Source: Bacillus sp. A301a_S52
GTDB lineage: Bacteria > Bacillota > Bacilli > Bacillales > Salisediminibacteriaceae
Assembly: GCA_024701455.1 (NCBI GenBank)
Contig: JABXYP010000001.1
Location: 4,034,001 to 4,098,000, forward strand
Length of the DNA stretch: 64,000 bases
Direction: 5' to 3'
Shown: positions 42,950 through 53,455 of the stretch, one piece after another
How the letters are laid out: each line of letters opens with the position of its first letter
How positions within the stretch are numbered: the first letter of the stretch is position 1
Notes under the pieces: generated by a model
What the model saw: only the letters and a program-made list of their open reading frames with translations
Told to the model about the DNA's origin: nothing
The model's database searches: none
Program-made: the position numbers and the translations under genes

Positions 42950-43133
42950 GTCTTTCACCTTCTTTTTAAAGATAACGCATCTACCTAGAATAGTCATCCA
43001 TTCATAGTTTATATTAAAACCAACATTTATATCCTAACAGAAAGAGGTACGTACATCCAGATATTTGATGAATCTTTCTCACTTTAGTCATATTTTTTTA
43101 CACTACAGTGTCACATTTCCCGCTCACGACGAA

Positions 43134-43174
43134 ATAAAACGAACCTTCAATCCTAATATTAACGGCAGTTATCT
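43134..43174 (+). repeat. Palindromic intergenic repeat, copy J (5' fragment)
   Basis: Only ATAAAACGAACCTTCAAT, CCTAATATTAACG and CAGTTATCT remain. It lies in the 450-bp gap between the argS terminator and XapX; the rest of that gap (43175-43351) holds no gene. Confidence 0.7.
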
Positions 43175-43351
43175 AAAAATCACTCACACATTTCCTATTA
43201 AGTGCAGCTGCTGAACAATGGATTTCTTTACACCGATTTCAAAAAATCGGCTGTCATTGTGGCCATATCAAGGTTTACAAGTTATTTAGTAAGCCCTGTT
43301 TAATTGAGTACTCACAGTTGCTCGTGCTCTTTACCATCACCACATTTAATA

Positions 43352-43385
43352 GAAAAAAGCTGTTGAGACTTTTCTCAACAGCTTC
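43352..43385 (-). terminator. Terminator of argS
   Basis: AAGCTGTTGAGA (43357-43368) / TCTCAACAGCTT (43373-43384), 12-bp perfect stem, 4-base loop, followed by T4-6 on the minus strand. Confidence 0.92.
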
Positions 43386-43405
43386 TTGTAAGACAAGGGT
43401 AATGA

Positions 43406-45073
43406 TTACATTTTTTCTGGTGCCTCAACACCTACAAGTGCAAGCCCGTTTCTCAATGTCAGTCTAACAGCTTCCATTAGCGAAAGACGTGCTCTCGTCA
43501 GCGCCTCATTTTCATTTATAACTTTTTCAGCGTTGTAAAAGCTATGTAACGCTTGAGCAAGTTCATGAACATAATGGGTGATGCGATGTGGAGAGCGGCG
43601 GGTAGCTGCATCAGCTACGGCTTCAGGAAACTCACCTAATTTTTTCATAAGATCCTGTTCTTTTTCGGCTGTCAACGGACTTAAGTCACATGATGTTTCT
43701 ATTGTATACCCCTTATCCGTTGCCTGCCTTAGCATGCTGCAAATACGAGCATGAGCATATTGGACATAAAATACTGGGTTTTCATTGGATTGGGACTTAG
43801 CTAAACCCAGGTCGAAGTCTAAATGAGTGTCAGCCGCCCGCATGGCAAAGAAATAGCGGGTAGCATCAATCCCTACCTCTTCCATGAGGTCTCGCATCGT
43901 AACCGCTTTTCCTGTTCGCTTACTCATTTTCACTTTTTCACCATTCTCAAATAAGTTCACCATTTGAATAATCTGCACGTCCAGCTGATCTTCATCATAA
44001 CCCATCGCTTGAACAGCCGCTTTCATACGTGGAATATAACCGTGATGGTCCGCTCCCCAAATATTAATTAATTCATCAAACCCACGAGAAAATTTATCTT
44101 TATGATAAGAAATATCTGGCGTTAGATACGTGAAAGAGCCATCACTTTTAACAAGAACGCGGTCTTTGTCATCACCGTACTCAGAGGACTGGAACCAAAC
44201 GGCTCCTTCCTTTTCGTATGTTTTACCCTTCTTTTTTAAATCGTCCAAAATAAGTTCTATTTTACCATCCATGTATAACGACGTCTCTGAAAACCAGTTA
44301 TCAAAGTGTACTCTAAAGTCAGCCAAATCTTTTTTGAGCTTGTCTAATTCACGTTTAAGCCCGTATTCGCGGAAAAAAGCCAGTCTTTCTTCTCGGTCGC
44401 TCGTTTTAAAGCGGTCATTATATGTGTCGACAATCTCTTTAGCAAAGCCGATAATGTCTTTACCTTGATAGCCATCCTCTGGCATTACCGCATCCTCACC
44501 AAGCTCTTGAAGATAACGTGCTTCAAGGGATAATGCGAGATTATCGATTTGATTACCTGCATCATTAATGTAATATTCTCTTGCCACGTCATAACCGGCT
44601 TTCTCTAATATATTGCATAGAGAATCCCCGACAGCTGCCCCTCTTGCATGTCCTAAATGAAGGGTACCTGTAGGATTTGCGGAAACGAACTCAACTTGAA
44701 TTTTCTTCCCTTTTCCTACATTGGTGCTACCAAAATTCTCTTTTTGCTCTAGCACCGTACTCACGATCTCAGTCAAATAGTCTTTTTTCATAAAAAAGTT
44801 AATAAAACCTGGTCCTGCAATATCTAGCTTTTCAACAGAAGCCGTTTCATAATTAAAATGGCCGACAATATCCTCCGCTATCATTTTAGGTGCTTTTTTA
44901 GCTACTCGTGCCAGTTGCATCGCTAGATTAGTCGCAAAATCGCCATGGGTTTTGTCTTTAGGTGTTTCTATAACGATCTCTGGCAGCTCTTCCATTGAAG
45001 CGAGACCAGCTCGTACAGTAGCTTCAGCTAATTCCTTCTTTAAGCCTTCTTTTAATTGCTCCACTTGACTCAT
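43406..45073 (-). CDS. argS: Arginyl-tRNA synthetase
   Basis: Class I aminoacyl-tRNA synthetase charging tRNA-Arg. 555 residues: N-terminal tRNA D-loop domain, HIGH-type motif [17 protein letters not shown]-type loop [10 protein letters not shown], and C-terminal anticodon domain ([15 protein letters not shown]). ATG 45073 has AAGGAGG 9 bases upstream. The start lies 4 bp after the DUF1934 stop. No T-box leader between the two. Confidence 0.96.
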   Translation of the reverse strand: MSQVEQLKEGLKKELAEATVRAGLASMEELPEIVIETPKDKTHGDFATNLAMQLARVAKKAPKMIAEDIVGHFNYETASVEKLDIAGPGFINFFMKKDYLTEIVSTVLEQKENFGSTNVGKGKKIQVEFVSANPTGTLHLGHARGAAVGDSLCNILEKAGYDVAREYYINDAGNQIDNLALSLEARYLQELGEDAVMPEDGYQGKDIIGFAKEIVDTYNDRFKTSDREERLAFFREYGLKRELDKLKKDLADFRVHFDNWFSETSLYMDGKIELILDDLKKKGKTYEKEGAVWFQSSEYGDDKDRVLVKSDGSFTYLTPDISYHKDKFSRGFDELINIWGADHHGYIPRMKAAVQAMGYDEDQLDVQIIQMVNLFENGEKVKMSKRTGKAVTMRDLMEEVGIDATRYFFAMRAADTHLDFDLGLAKSQSNENPVFYVQYAHARICSMLRQATDKGYTIETSCDLSPLTAEKEQDLMKKLGEFPEAVADAATRRSPHRITHYVHELAQALHSFYNAEKVINENEALTRARLSLMEAVRLTLRNGLALVGVEAPEKM

Positions 45074-45077
45074 ACGT

Positions 45078-45515
45078 CTATACCTCCTTGAATTCCACGT
45101 GCATATGATAACTTCCCGTACTTGCTCCTTGCATAACTAGCCCATACCGAAGATGAACGTCACCTTCACCTGCTATCTCATCCCAGTTATAGGTAACCTC
45201 TGATGTTGCTGTCCGCATCGCCATCGGACCATATAAGCTGTGATAGGTTCCTTCTGTTTCCGTGCCAGGGATAAACCGTTGGTTCATCGTAATAGCCCCT
45301 TTTCGTTGAACAAGCATTTGGCCATCACTCAGTTTAATAGTCTGATCTGTCGTCCTATCCTGTCCTTCCTCTCTCGGTTCCGTAAAGCGCAATACGAGGA
45401 TATGACCACGCTGGAATAAACGACCTGATGCCTCCATTTTATGAACCTCTTTGCGTTTCCCATCTTTAACTGTCGTATGAATGGTTATTAAGACAGTCGA
45501 TCCCTTTGAAGGCAT
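45078..45515 (-). CDS. DUF1934 beta-barrel protein (YwiB-like)
   Basis: About 145-residue protein of the DUF1934/YwiB family (calycin-like beta barrel), directly upstream of argS as in B. subtilis, where ywiB and argS are co-transcribed. Function unknown. The pattern is alternating beta strands ([30 protein letters not shown]). ATG 45515 has AAAGGAG 11 bases upstream; ATG 45542 has no ribosome site. Confidence 0.85.
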   Translation of the reverse strand: MPSKGSTVLITIHTTVKDGKRKEVHKMEASGRLFQRGHILVLRFTEPREEGQDRTTDQTIKLSDGQMLVQRKGAITMNQRFIPGTETEGTYHSLYGPMAMRTATSEVTYNWDEIAGEGDVHLRYGLVMQGASTGSYHMHVEFKEV

Positions 45516-45730
45516 AAGCTTGCATTCTCCTTTTATCTCCATTTAATAACTCTACTATTATAACGAAAATAGAAGCGACCATTCAAGCCATTTTAAAGGC
45601 ATTCGGCTTTATGACTTAAATTTGGTGCAGACCACAGACAAATGAATCGAAACGCCTTTTACTAAGGGAAACAGGTCATGACGAACTTCACAAAATTATT
45701 TCCCTCGTTATTCATTCTGTCACTAATTCA

Positions 45731-45842
45731 TATAAAACGATCCTCAATCAGGACATTAGTGGCCGTTATCTCCCGCCTAAATAGATTATCTCTACTCTCT
45801 ATTTTGAGGCGGGAGTTTTACGGGCACTTATCTGTGATAAAA
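45731..45842 (+). repeat. Palindromic intergenic repeat, copy K (short form)
   Basis: ATAAAACGATCCTCAATCAGGACATTAGTGGCCG, CTCCCGCCTAAATAGA / TCTCTATTTTGAGGCGGGAG, CGGGCAC, TTATCTGTGATAA. Very like copy E. Its end overlaps the T-run of the speB terminator. Confidence 0.86.
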
Positions 45843-45878
45843 AAGCCCTTCAAGGCCACGATAAGCCATGAAAGGGCT
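45839..45878 (-). terminator. Terminator of speE-speB
   Basis: AGCCCTTTCA-GGC / GCC-TGAAGGGCT stem, followed by T6 on the minus strand, six bases after the speB stop. It abuts repeat copy K. Confidence 0.88.
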
Positions 45879-45883
45879 GACGA

Positions 45884-46759
45884 TTAAGGTGTAGTAAAGC
45901 CTAACATCATTTCTCTTAAAAATTTACTTGCAGCGATCGCTGTTTTTTCAGCATGGTCATAGACTGGCGCCACTTCAACGAGGTCACAGCCGACGACTGT
46001 CACTTCAGAGCCAGCAATGGCATGGATAGCCTCTAATAATTCTGTTGATGAAATCCCCCCAGCTTCTGCTGTTCCTGTGCCAGGAGCATAAGCCGGATCA
46101 AGGACATCAATATCTATCGTGACATATACAGGGCGTCCCGCTAAGCTAGGCAGCACTTCCTTCAATGGTTCTGCTACCGTAAACTTACTCATATGCATGC
46201 CTGATTCTCGAGCGTAGTGGAATTCTTCTCTCATACCTGAGCGGATGCCGAATGAATAAACATTTCCAGCACCAATTAACTCACACACTTTACGAATGGG
46301 TGTGGAATGGGATAGGACTTCCCCTTCGTAGGACTCTCGCAAGTCCGCATGCGCATCAATATGAATAATTGCTAAGGTTGGATGTCTTTTGAATACGGCG
46401 CGCATAACAGGCCATGACACTAAGTGCTCGCCTCCAAGACCGACAATAAACTTACCATCTTCTAGCAGCTGATCAGTGTAATTTTCAATCATATCTAAAC
46501 TACGGGCTGCATTTCCAAATGGCAATAGCATGTCCCCAGCATCATGAACAGAGAGTTCCTCTAAATGTTTATCTAAATAAACGCTGTACTCTTCTAAACC
46601 AATGGACGCTTCCCTAATGCGATTAGGCCCAAAACGTGAGCCAGGCCGGAAACTGACTGTATAGTCCATCGGCATGCCAAACATGACGATTCCGCTTTCT
46701 TCATATGTTTTATCGGCCATAATAAATTTACGCCCTGAGTAACCTTCATCAAAATACAT
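45884..46759 (-). CDS. speB: Agmatinase (agmatine ureohydrolase)
   Basis: Manganese enzyme converting agmatine to putrescine and urea in polyamine synthesis. 291 residues; metal-ligand motifs GGEHLVSW, HIDAHADLR and TIDIDVLDPAYAPGTGT. N-terminus MYFDEGYSG matches Bacillus. It starts 16 bp after the speE stop; the pair makes spermidine from agmatine via putrescine. Ends at its own terminator. Confidence 0.95.
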   Translation of the reverse strand: MYFDEGYSGRKFIMADKTYEESGIVMFGMPMDYTVSFRPGSRFGPNRIREASIGLEEYSVYLDKHLEELSVHDAGDMLLPFGNAARSLDMIENYTDQLLEDGKFIVGLGGEHLVSWPVMRAVFKRHPTLAIIHIDAHADLRESYEGEVLSHSTPIRKVCELIGAGNVYSFGIRSGMREEFHYARESGMHMSKFTVAEPLKEVLPSLAGRPVYVTIDIDVLDPAYAPGTGTAEAGGISSTELLEAIHAIAGSEVTVVGCDLVEVAPVYDHAEKTAIAASKFLREMMLGFTTP

Positions 46760-46774
46760 GACTAGTTCCCCCTG

Positions 46775-47605
46775 TTAAGCTTTCGTTAAATCAGCTACAA
46801 ATTTAGGTAATACGAAGGCCGCTTTGTGGATATCTTTTGTATAGTATTTTGTGTCAATATCATGAAAACGATCCTCAGCCACATGCAACGGATCATGCTT
46901 CTTTGATCCTAACGTAAATGTCCACAATCCACTTGGGTATGTCGGAATATTGGCCGTATAAAGCCGTGTTACAGGAAACGTTTCTGAGACATCACGGTAT
47001 GCATTCCGAATTAAGTCTTGATGAAACCAAGGGTTGTCCGTTTGAGCAACAAACAAGCCGTCTTCTTTTAATGCTTTGGCAATCCCTTCATAAAACCCTT
47101 TTGTAAACAAATTCACAGCTGGTCCAACAGGTTCAGTTGAATCGACCATGATCACATCATAAACGGCTTCGCTTTCTGCAATATGCATGAAGCCATCTGC
47201 CACTTTCACGTCTACGCGTGGATCATCCAATTTACCAGCAATACTCGGTAAAAACTCTTTAGAGTATTCGATGACTTTGCCATCAATCTCCACAAGAGTC
47301 GCCTTTTTCACTTCTGGATGCTTTAAAATTTCACGTATCACACCGCCATCTCCGCCTCCTACAACGAGGACATTTTCCGGATTAGGGTGAGTATGAAGTG
47401 GGACATGGGCGACCATCTCATGATAGACGAATTCATCCCTTTCAGTCGTCATTACCATACCATCGAGTAACAGCATATTACCAAACTCTTCTGTTTCCAC
47501 CATATCAAGCTGCTGAAAAGGCGTTTTTTCACTGACGTACGTCCGCTTAATTTTCGCCGTTATACCAAAATTTTCTGTCTGTTTTTCTGTAAACCAAATA
47601 CTCAT
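46775..47605 (-). CDS. speE: Spermidine synthase
   Basis: Transfers aminopropyl from decarboxylated SAM to putrescine. 276 residues with the propylamine-transferase signature [18 protein letters not shown] and the catalytic DSTEPVGPA Asp. ATG 47605 has AGAGGTGAT upstream and gives [15 protein letters not shown]; three more in-frame codons upstream are not used. Followed by speB in the same operon. Confidence 0.95.
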   Translation of the reverse strand: MSIWFTEKQTENFGITAKIKRTYVSEKTPFQQLDMVETEEFGNMLLLDGMVMTTERDEFVYHEMVAHVPLHTHPNPENVLVVGGGDGGVIREILKHPEVKKATLVEIDGKVIEYSKEFLPSIAGKLDDPRVDVKVADGFMHIAESEAVYDVIMVDSTEPVGPAVNLFTKGFYEGIAKALKEDGLFVAQTDNPWFHQDLIRNAYRDVSETFPVTRLYTANIPTYPSGLWTFTLGSKKHDPLHVAEDRFHDIDTKYYTKDIHKAAFVLPKFVADLTKA

Positions 47606-47651
47606 TCCAATCACCTCTTATTCATAATGTCTACCATTTTTCTTTGACTCA

Positions 47652-47788
47652 TTTATCACAGATAACCGTCCGTAAAACTCCCATCTCTAAATAGAGAGGA
47701 GAGCAAAAGCTATGCAGACGGGAGATAGGACGCTGATGTCTATCGATCAGTGGGAGAAGAACGAAACCCCCACTGATTGAAAGTTCTT
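47652..47788 (-). repeat. Palindromic intergenic repeat, copy L (between speE and pbpG)
   Basis: Reverse orientation: TTTATCACAGATAA, CCGTCCGT, CTCCCATCTCTAAATAGAGAGGAGAG, GACGGGAGATAGGACGCTGATGTC, then GATCAGTGGGAGAAG and CCCCCACTGATTGAAAG. It lies between the divergent speE and pbpG starts, so it sits in a promoter region. Confidence 0.83.
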
Positions 47789-48040
47789 TTCATCCTTTCA
47801 TTCAAGCCCATACATATGGTTCTTTCCTAATCGTCTCGTTATGTCGTGAAAAAGACAGACATATAGACAGATTTTCTCTTTTGAAAAACTACAGGAAAAG
47901 TATAGCCGAATCGAGCAAAAATAGAAACCATTTTCTCTTCGTTTTTTCACACGTATAACATCTCTTATCGTGTGGAAAACTGTGGTAATGATGGTACATA
48001 GAACTGACGACGACCATTAGTGTCGGAAGGAAGGAACAGG

Positions 48041-50167
48041 ATGGAAGTTTTAACAAGAACCGCGCAGCGAAGACGACGACGTTTGTGGAAAAAAATACTT
48101 TGGTCAAGCTTATTAGTTATTTTTTTTACCTTTCTCACACTGAGTGCTTTTATTTTATATATTTATAACATGGGAGCACCTTCTTTAACTGTTCCTGAAA
48201 CAAGTATTGTCTATTCAGCCGACGGGCAAACGATTGGTGAATTTAGTCAAGGTGAACATCGTTATTGGATTCCACTTGACCATATGGGAGAGGATATCCT
48301 CAATGCCACACTTGCTATTGAAGATAGACGATTTTACACCCATTACGGCTTTGACCCTATTCGAATTGGCCGAGCCATTCTAACTAATCTAACAACAGGT
48401 ACCAAGTCCCAAGGGGCAAGCACTATTACTCAGCAGTACGCTCGAAACCTTTTTTTATCGCATGATAAAACGTGGGTTAGAAAGTTTAATGAGGCCCTTT
48501 ATGCTCTCAGGCTTGAGCTTCATTATACGAAGGAAGAGATTTTAGAAGGCTACCTCAATACGATTTATTACGGACACGGCGCCTATGGTATTGAAGCCGC
48601 GGCCAATCTATATTTTCAAAAAAATGCTGAAGCGTTAACGACTGCCGAAGCAGCCATGTTAGCAGGCATTCCCAAGGGACCGAGCCTCTACTCTCCTTTC
48701 GTCGATTTAGATAGAGCGACAGGAAGACAACAAGTTGTACTCAATTCCATGCATGAAATGGGTGTGACAACAGAAAAAGAAATCGAGGTATCTAAAAGGG
48801 AAGACATCCAGCTTGCTGAGGAGAGCGAGATGACAGGCAAGCGTATCGCCCCCTATTTTCAAGATGCCCTTCGCCAGTGGCTTGTTGAAGAGCACGACTT
48901 TGATATGACAGTTTTAGATGGTGGGGGATTAACCATTTACACGACGTTGTTAACAGATATGCAAAAAGAAGCTGAACGTCTTATCACTAAGGAGCTTTCC
49001 TTAGATGAAGAGCTTTCCTTAGATGAAGAGCTAGAAACAGCGCTCGTAGCGATTGATCCTCGTACGGGTGATGTCCGAGCTCTCGCCGGTGGCAAAAATT
49101 ATAATGAAAGCACCTTTAATCGCGCAACGCAAGCTAAACGTCACCCTGGGTCTACGTTAAAACCATTTCTATACTATGCCTCATTGGAACATGGGTTAAG
49201 ACCTAACTCCATGTTAAAAAGTGAGGAAACGACGTTTGTCTATGATGAAGGTAGAGAGGAGTATCATCCCGGTAATTTTAACCACCGTTACGCAGATGAT
49301 TATATTACTATGCTCCAGGCTCTTGCCGTCTCAGATAATATTTACGCAATGAAAACTCACTTTTTGTTAGGATTTGAAGATTTAGTAGACACGGCTGCCA
49401 AGTTTGGTATCACTAGTCAGATGTCCCCTGTTCCGTCACTTGCGCTTGGCACCAGTGACGTAGGGATTATGGAAATGACGAGTAGTTACAGCCCCTTTGC
49501 TAATGGCGGTTATCACATCCCACCACGATTTGTTGAAAAGATAGTCGATCGAGATGGCAATATCCTTTTCGAAGCAAAAACAGAACGTATAAAGACGTTA
49601 GATCCAGCTTATACAGCGATTATGACGGATATGATGAAGGGGATGTTTGAACCGGAATTAGGAGCTGACTATGCGTCTGTCACCGGAGGAAGTATTTCAA
49701 GCATTCTTGAAGACAGACCAGTCGCTGGAAAAAGTGGGTCGACTCAATCAGATAGCTGGATGATTGGGTTTACACCGCAGCTTGTAACAGGTGTGTGGAC
49801 TGGCTATGACGATGCTAGAGCATTAGAGGGAGATGATGCCCAACATTCCAAACAAATTTGGGCACTTTTCATGAAAAAAGCGTTAAAAAATGATTTAAAA
49901 CTCTCTTTCCCTGTTCCTGATAACGTGGTGGAAGTGGCGATTAACCCTTTCAATGGCTTGTTAGCTACTGAAGACTGTCCAATCAGCCGACCCACATTAT
50001 TTTTAAGCGGGTCAGAGCCATCAGAATATTGTACAGAGCATATTGATGAGACCGAAGAACACGATGGTAATAATGACGAATTACGAGAAAAGTTCCGTCA
50101 ACGAGAAGATAAGAAAAAAGAAAAGTGGCTAGATAAATTGTTTGACTGGGTGACTCTAAATGATTAA
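48041..50167 (+). CDS. pbpG: Class A penicillin-binding protein (PbpG/YwhE-like)
   Basis: Bifunctional membrane peptidoglycan synthase. About 708 residues: basic cytoplasmic tail, one membrane helix (about 22-46), GT51 glycosyltransferase (ATLAIEDRRFYTHYG, QGASTITQQYARNLFL), and transpeptidase with STLK, SDN and KSG motifs (KSGST instead of the usual KTGT). A 6-residue in-frame tandem repeat ELSLDE lies between the domains. In B. subtilis PbpG is forespore-made for spore cortex. ATG 48041 has GGAAGG 6 bases upstream. Confidence 0.93.
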   Translation: MEVLTRTAQRRRRRLWKKILWSSLLVIFFTFLTLSAFILYIYNMGAPSLTVPETSIVYSADGQTIGEFSQGEHRYWIPLDHMGEDILNATLAIEDRRFYTHYGFDPIRIGRAILTNLTTGTKSQGASTITQQYARNLFLSHDKTWVRKFNEALYALRLELHYTKEEILEGYLNTIYYGHGAYGIEAAANLYFQKNAEALTTAEAAMLAGIPKGPSLYSPFVDLDRATGRQQVVLNSMHEMGVTTEKEIEVSKREDIQLAEESEMTGKRIAPYFQDALRQWLVEEHDFDMTVLDGGGLTIYTTLLTDMQKEAERLITKELSLDEELSLDEELETALVAIDPRTGDVRALAGGKNYNESTFNRATQAKRHPGSTLKPFLYYASLEHGLRPNSMLKSEETTFVYDEGREEYHPGNFNHRYADDYITMLQALAVSDNIYAMKTHFLLGFEDLVDTAAKFGITSQMSPVPSLALGTSDVGIMEMTSSYSPFANGGYHIPPRFVEKIVDRDGNILFEAKTERIKTLDPAYTAIMTDMMKGMFEPELGADYASVTGGSISSILEDRPVAGKSGSTQSDSWMIGFTPQLVTGVWTGYDDARALEGDDAQHSKQIWALFMKKALKNDLKLSFPVPDNVVEVAINPFNGLLATEDCPISRPTLFLSGSEPSEYCTEHIDETEEHDGNNDELREKFRQREDKKKEKWLDKLFDWVTLND

Positions 50168-50174
50168 TGATGAC

Positions 50175-50225
50175 AAAAAAACAGACGAAGAGAATCGAGA
50201 TCGATTCACCTTCGTCTGTTTTTTG
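50175..50225. terminator. Bidirectional terminator between pbpG and ywhD
   Basis: A7-CAGACGAA...TTCGTCTG-T6 with an inner GAATCGA/TCGATTC stem. Serves pbpG on plus and ywhD on minus. Confidence 0.92.
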
Positions 50226-50345
50226 TCTTAGTATTTCTATGAGCATGTGGGTATAGTTTACAAAAGGATAGGAGATCAAGCAAGACAAAATTTAGAAAGT
50301 CACATATCATTCATACTTTGCTCACCTCAATTTTGTCTTTTGCCT

Positions 50346-50882
50346 TTATGTTGTGCTTAGATCCTCCTTTAACTGGGCATCTGCTCGTTCCCACATACCT
50401 GCATCAAAGTCCATCAAAAATCTTTTTAATATAGCCTTTGATGTGTCATCCATGTGAGAAACGATGATTTTTCGTTTAAGCGATTTATCCATATTGTTGA
50501 CGTGTTCAGGCAAGCTTTTGTACCCTCTGCGAATGTCTCTATCAACCGTCATTTCACAGCCTGTCACACCCACATATGCCGGCCCACCGTTTACTGGTTC
50601 CACCGTTACCCACACTAACCAGTATGGGCGGCCATTCGGCACTTCCTCTTTATCTTTTAAAAATTTAATCCCTTTTTCGACAACACTCCGGGCATGTAAA
50701 GCACCCATATCCACAAATGCCTCACCTGCTTTAACATCAACAAACACAGGGGTGATGTTGTTTAAATTTAATGTCCCAACCCCAAATCCCCCGTGACCAT
50801 CAGTAGAATCATTGCTTAAGATGTTAAAGCTTTTGCTCATTTTCTTAATTTTTTCATTTTTCTCTTTATCTGCTTCATTCAT
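50346..50882 (-). CDS. ywhD: YwhD family protein
   Basis: 178-residue cytosolic protein of the Bacillus-specific YwhD family (conserved NILSNDSTDGHGGFGVGTLNLNN N-terminus). Function not known to me. No signal peptide or membrane segment. In B. subtilis it also neighbours pbpG (ywhE). ATG 50882 preceded by GTGAGGG. Confidence 0.88.
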   Translation of the reverse strand: MNEADKEKNEKIKKMSKSFNILSNDSTDGHGGFGVGTLNLNNITPVFVDVKAGEAFVDMGALHARSVVEKGIKFLKDKEEVPNGRPYWLVWVTVEPVNGGPAYVGVTGCEMTVDRDIRRGYKSLPEHVNNMDKSLKRKIIVSHMDDTSKAILKRFLMDFDAGMWERADAQLKEDLSTT

Positions 50883-51077
50883 GTATTATCCCTCACCTTC
50901 ACCGAGTCATCATCGTTTCTTTTAGTTTATCATAGAACGTTTTTGTCATGCACAAATGGCACTCCCCTTCTTGATCATGATCATCCCATCGGATATTGCG
51001 CGACAAGAGGTATTGAAAGATAGGAAAAGGAATGGTTAAATATAGACACACCCATGTAATGGAGGGAGCAATTAATC

Positions 51078-51266
51078 ATGCCAATTGTAACGATAAAAAT
51101 GCTTGAAGGACGTACAGATGATCAAAAACGTGCTCTTGTGGAAAAAGTGACAGAAGCTGTCACCGAAACAACTCAAGCGCCAGCAGAAAGAGTGTCTGTC
51201 ATCATCGAAGAAATGTCTCCAGCCCATTTTGGAGTTGGCGGCACACGGGCTAGCGATAAAGCTTAA
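51078..51266 (+). CDS. ywhB: 4-oxalocrotonate tautomerase family protein (YwhB-like)
   Basis: 62-residue tautomerase of the 4-OT superfamily. The N-terminal Pro that acts as catalytic base is exposed after Met1 removal (M-PIVTIKMLEGRT), and an Arg equivalent to Arg11/39 (ERVSVIIEE) is present. Natural substrate in Bacillus unknown; B. subtilis YwhB has 2-hydroxymuconate tautomerase activity. Preceded by GGAGGG, followed by a perfect terminator. Confidence 0.93.
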   Translation: MPIVTIKMLEGRTDDQKRALVEKVTEAVTETTQAPAERVSVIIEEMSPAHFGVGGTRASDKA

Positions 51267-51282
51267 GCAGTCAATTAACATG

Positions 51283-51334
51283 AAAAAAGTACTGTGAGAC
51301 AAGAGGTAACCATCTTGTCTCACAGTACTTTTTT
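51283..51334. terminator. Perfect bidirectional terminator between ywhB and ywgA
   Basis: AGTACTGTGAGACAAGA / TCTTGTCTCACAGTACT, 17-bp perfect stem with an 8-base loop, A6 before and T6 after. Confidence 0.96.
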
Positions 51335-51360
51335 AAAACGATAGGGTTAAACTGTTCTCT

Positions 51361-51900
51361 TTATTGACCACCATCACTCACGCCAATAGTCCTACTGGCA
51401 GTAACTTCCCCTCTTAAGGCTTCAATAAAGTGATAGGCTTCTGTAATATCTTCTTCAGTGTAATTTTGCTTCGCTTTTAATTTAAACACTTTTTTCGTCA
51501 CGTCTTCTTTCGGTAACTCCTCGAAGAAAAGAACAGTAGATACTAATTCAAGAAATTTAGCACTTTGTTCATTGAGATGTTTCAGCACATGAGAAACATC
51601 AGGAAAGTCCCCGCCTGCCACCCTCAAAAATTCAGCTCCTGCTTCCGCCAACGTATAACGATATTGCTGGTAACCCGCTTTTTGTTCCTTCACTTCGGAA
51701 ATAAAGGCTAATTGGGTCATCTCCTCGACTCTCAGCGTCAGCTCTTCAGAATATGGCCCATACATATGATACTGATATTTCTCGTAAAACGGCAAGCCCA
51801 GCTTTTTAGCTATGTAAATCATCTTCTGAAGCTTTTTCCGACCAACAATTTCCCCAGTTTGTTGGAATAGTGCTAAAAGCTTCGCATGTTCATTCAACAC
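51361..51900 (-). CDS. ywgA: YwgA family protein
   Basis: 179-residue YwgA family protein with a winged-helix-like N-terminal half (NEHAKLLALFQQTGEIVGRKKLQKMIYIAKKLG) of the antitoxin-SocA/Panacea-like kind and a charged C-terminus. Function unknown. The start is 2 bp after the ywfO stop, so the two are coupled. Ends at the bidirectional terminator. Confidence 0.85.
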   Translation of the reverse strand: MLNEHAKLLALFQQTGEIVGRKKLQKMIYIAKKLGLPFYEKYQYHMYGPYSEELTLRVEEMTQLAFISEVKEQKAGYQQYRYTLAEAGAEFLRVAGGDFPDVSHVLKHLNEQSAKFLELVSTVLFFEELPKEDVTKKVFKLKAKQNYTEEDITEAYHFIEALRGEVTASRTIGVSDGGQ

Positions 51901-51902
51901 AA

Positions 51903-53207
51903 CTACCCCTCCTGATTTAAAAGTAATGACAAAATCCGTTGTTTTTCTTCCCGAAACGTCGTGTGGTCGGTTAACAAATCTTTAGGATAATACAGTTTAT
52001 GGTCCGTGCGCTTCTTTCCAGAAATCGCTTCGACCACGTCTGATTCCCTTGAGAGTTCTCGCAATTCGCCATTTGGCATTAATAAATGAATTGGCAATCG
52101 TTCATCTTTCTCACCTGGCCGATAAAAATCGTACGGTAAATCAGAGGAGGAATCGATGACAAGATAATAGTCTGGATTGAGCCCAATTTTTTTAAAAAGC
52201 TCTTGTAATTCCGGCCATATGAGCATTTGCTTACTTGGATTACACTCCACATATTTAAATAGGCGTCGGTGCATAAACCGCTGGCATAGGTCGCTCAGAA
52301 TGGCGTCCTTCTCATCTTCCCATGCTTGAAAATAGTAGAGGATAATGGATTCATCTAATTTTAGATAGTCGTTTAACGTCACCTGCCCGTTAAACATCGA
52401 CATAAAATGACCAGGGGTGATTTGAAAATCGTATCCTTGCTCAAGTAATTCTTTCGCACGATTTAATATTTTGCAAAGGATCACTTCAGCACTTCGCGTT
52501 ACGGGATGAAAATACACTTGCCAGTACATTTGATAACGGCTCATAATATAATCTTCTACAGCATGCATCCCACTATGTTTAAATACCGCCTGATCTTCTT
52601 CAGGCCGCATCACCCGCAAAATGCGTTCCATATCAAACTGCCCGTAACTGACACCTGTGTAAAATGCATCTCGTAATAAATAATCCATTCGATCCGCATC
52701 AATTTGACTTGAAATTAAACTAACTAGCAGCTTATTATCATATGTTTTGGCAATGACATCTGCCACTTTGTTTGGGAAGTCATCACCCATCTTTTTAAGG
52801 ACCTCATTAATTTCCGTGTCTCCCGTAATAATGCGACGCGTCCACTGCTCATGATCCATATGAAACACTTTTTCGAACGAATGAGAAAAGGGCCCGTGTC
52901 CCACATCATGCAATAAAGCTGATGCTAAACAGACAAGACGTTCATCAGCATCCCATACCCCTTTTCGCTCTAAAATATCGACCATCCGCCGCATAATTTC
53001 ATACACGCCGAGCGAATGATTAAAGCGTGTATGTTCAGCACCATGAAACGTCACATACGTCGTACCCAGTTGCCTGATACGCCTTAGTCTTTGAAACTCT
53101 TTCGTGCCAATTAGTTCCCAAATAAGTTCATCTCTTACGTGAATGTAACGATGAACTGGATCTTTAAATACTTTTTCTTCTTCAAGCTTACCATCTGGCC
53201 TAGTCAT
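51903..53207 (-). CDS. ywfO: HD-domain nucleotide phosphohydrolase (YwfO-like)
   Basis: About 434-residue HD-superfamily protein: EFQRLRRIRQLG, metal ligands in GAEHTRFNHSLGVYE and LLHDVGHGPFSHSFE, and DADRMDYLLRDAFYTGVSYG. YwfO-type enzymes are related to dNTP triphosphohydrolases. ATG 53207 (MTRPDGKLEEEKVFKDP) has GGAAGGGG about 10 bases upstream; the ATG at 53228 lacks a site. Operon with ywgA. Confidence 0.92.
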   Translation of the reverse strand: MTRPDGKLEEEKVFKDPVHRYIHVRDELIWELIGTKEFQRLRRIRQLGTTYVTFHGAEHTRFNHSLGVYEIMRRMVDILERKGVWDADERLVCLASALLHDVGHGPFSHSFEKVFHMDHEQWTRRIITGDTEINEVLKKMGDDFPNKVADVIAKTYDNKLLVSLISSQIDADRMDYLLRDAFYTGVSYGQFDMERILRVMRPEEDQAVFKHSGMHAVEDYIMSRYQMYWQVYFHPVTRSAEVILCKILNRAKELLEQGYDFQITPGHFMSMFNGQVTLNDYLKLDESIILYYFQAWEDEKDAILSDLCQRFMHRRLFKYVECNPSKQMLIWPELQELFKKIGLNPDYYLVIDSSSDLPYDFYRPGEKDERLPIHLLMPNGELRELSRESDVVEAISGKKRTDHKLYYPKDLLTDHTTFREEKQRILSLLLNQEG

Positions 53208-53358
53208 GTCGTCGGTGACCCCTTCCATGTCTAACTGTGACGTTCTGCTCTAGTTAATCTTATTTTATTATACTAGACAAGCTGTAAAATTGGCACCTAC
53301 TTCCGTCTACTAGACGCCATTTTTTAACAAAAAAAGGACTTATCCTTTAGTTACTCGT

Positions 53359-53400
53359 AAAAAAACTGCAGGCGGCTGTGATCACTCACCCGTCTGCAGA
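53359..53400 (-). terminator. Terminator of the DUF1450 gene
   Basis: CTGCAG-GCG / CG-CTGCAG stem, T7 on the minus strand, about 60 bases after the stop. Confidence 0.78.
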
Positions 53401-53455
53401 ATCGTCATTTTGAACTTTGAAGCTTAGCTTTATATGTCCATAACGTGGCCACACA

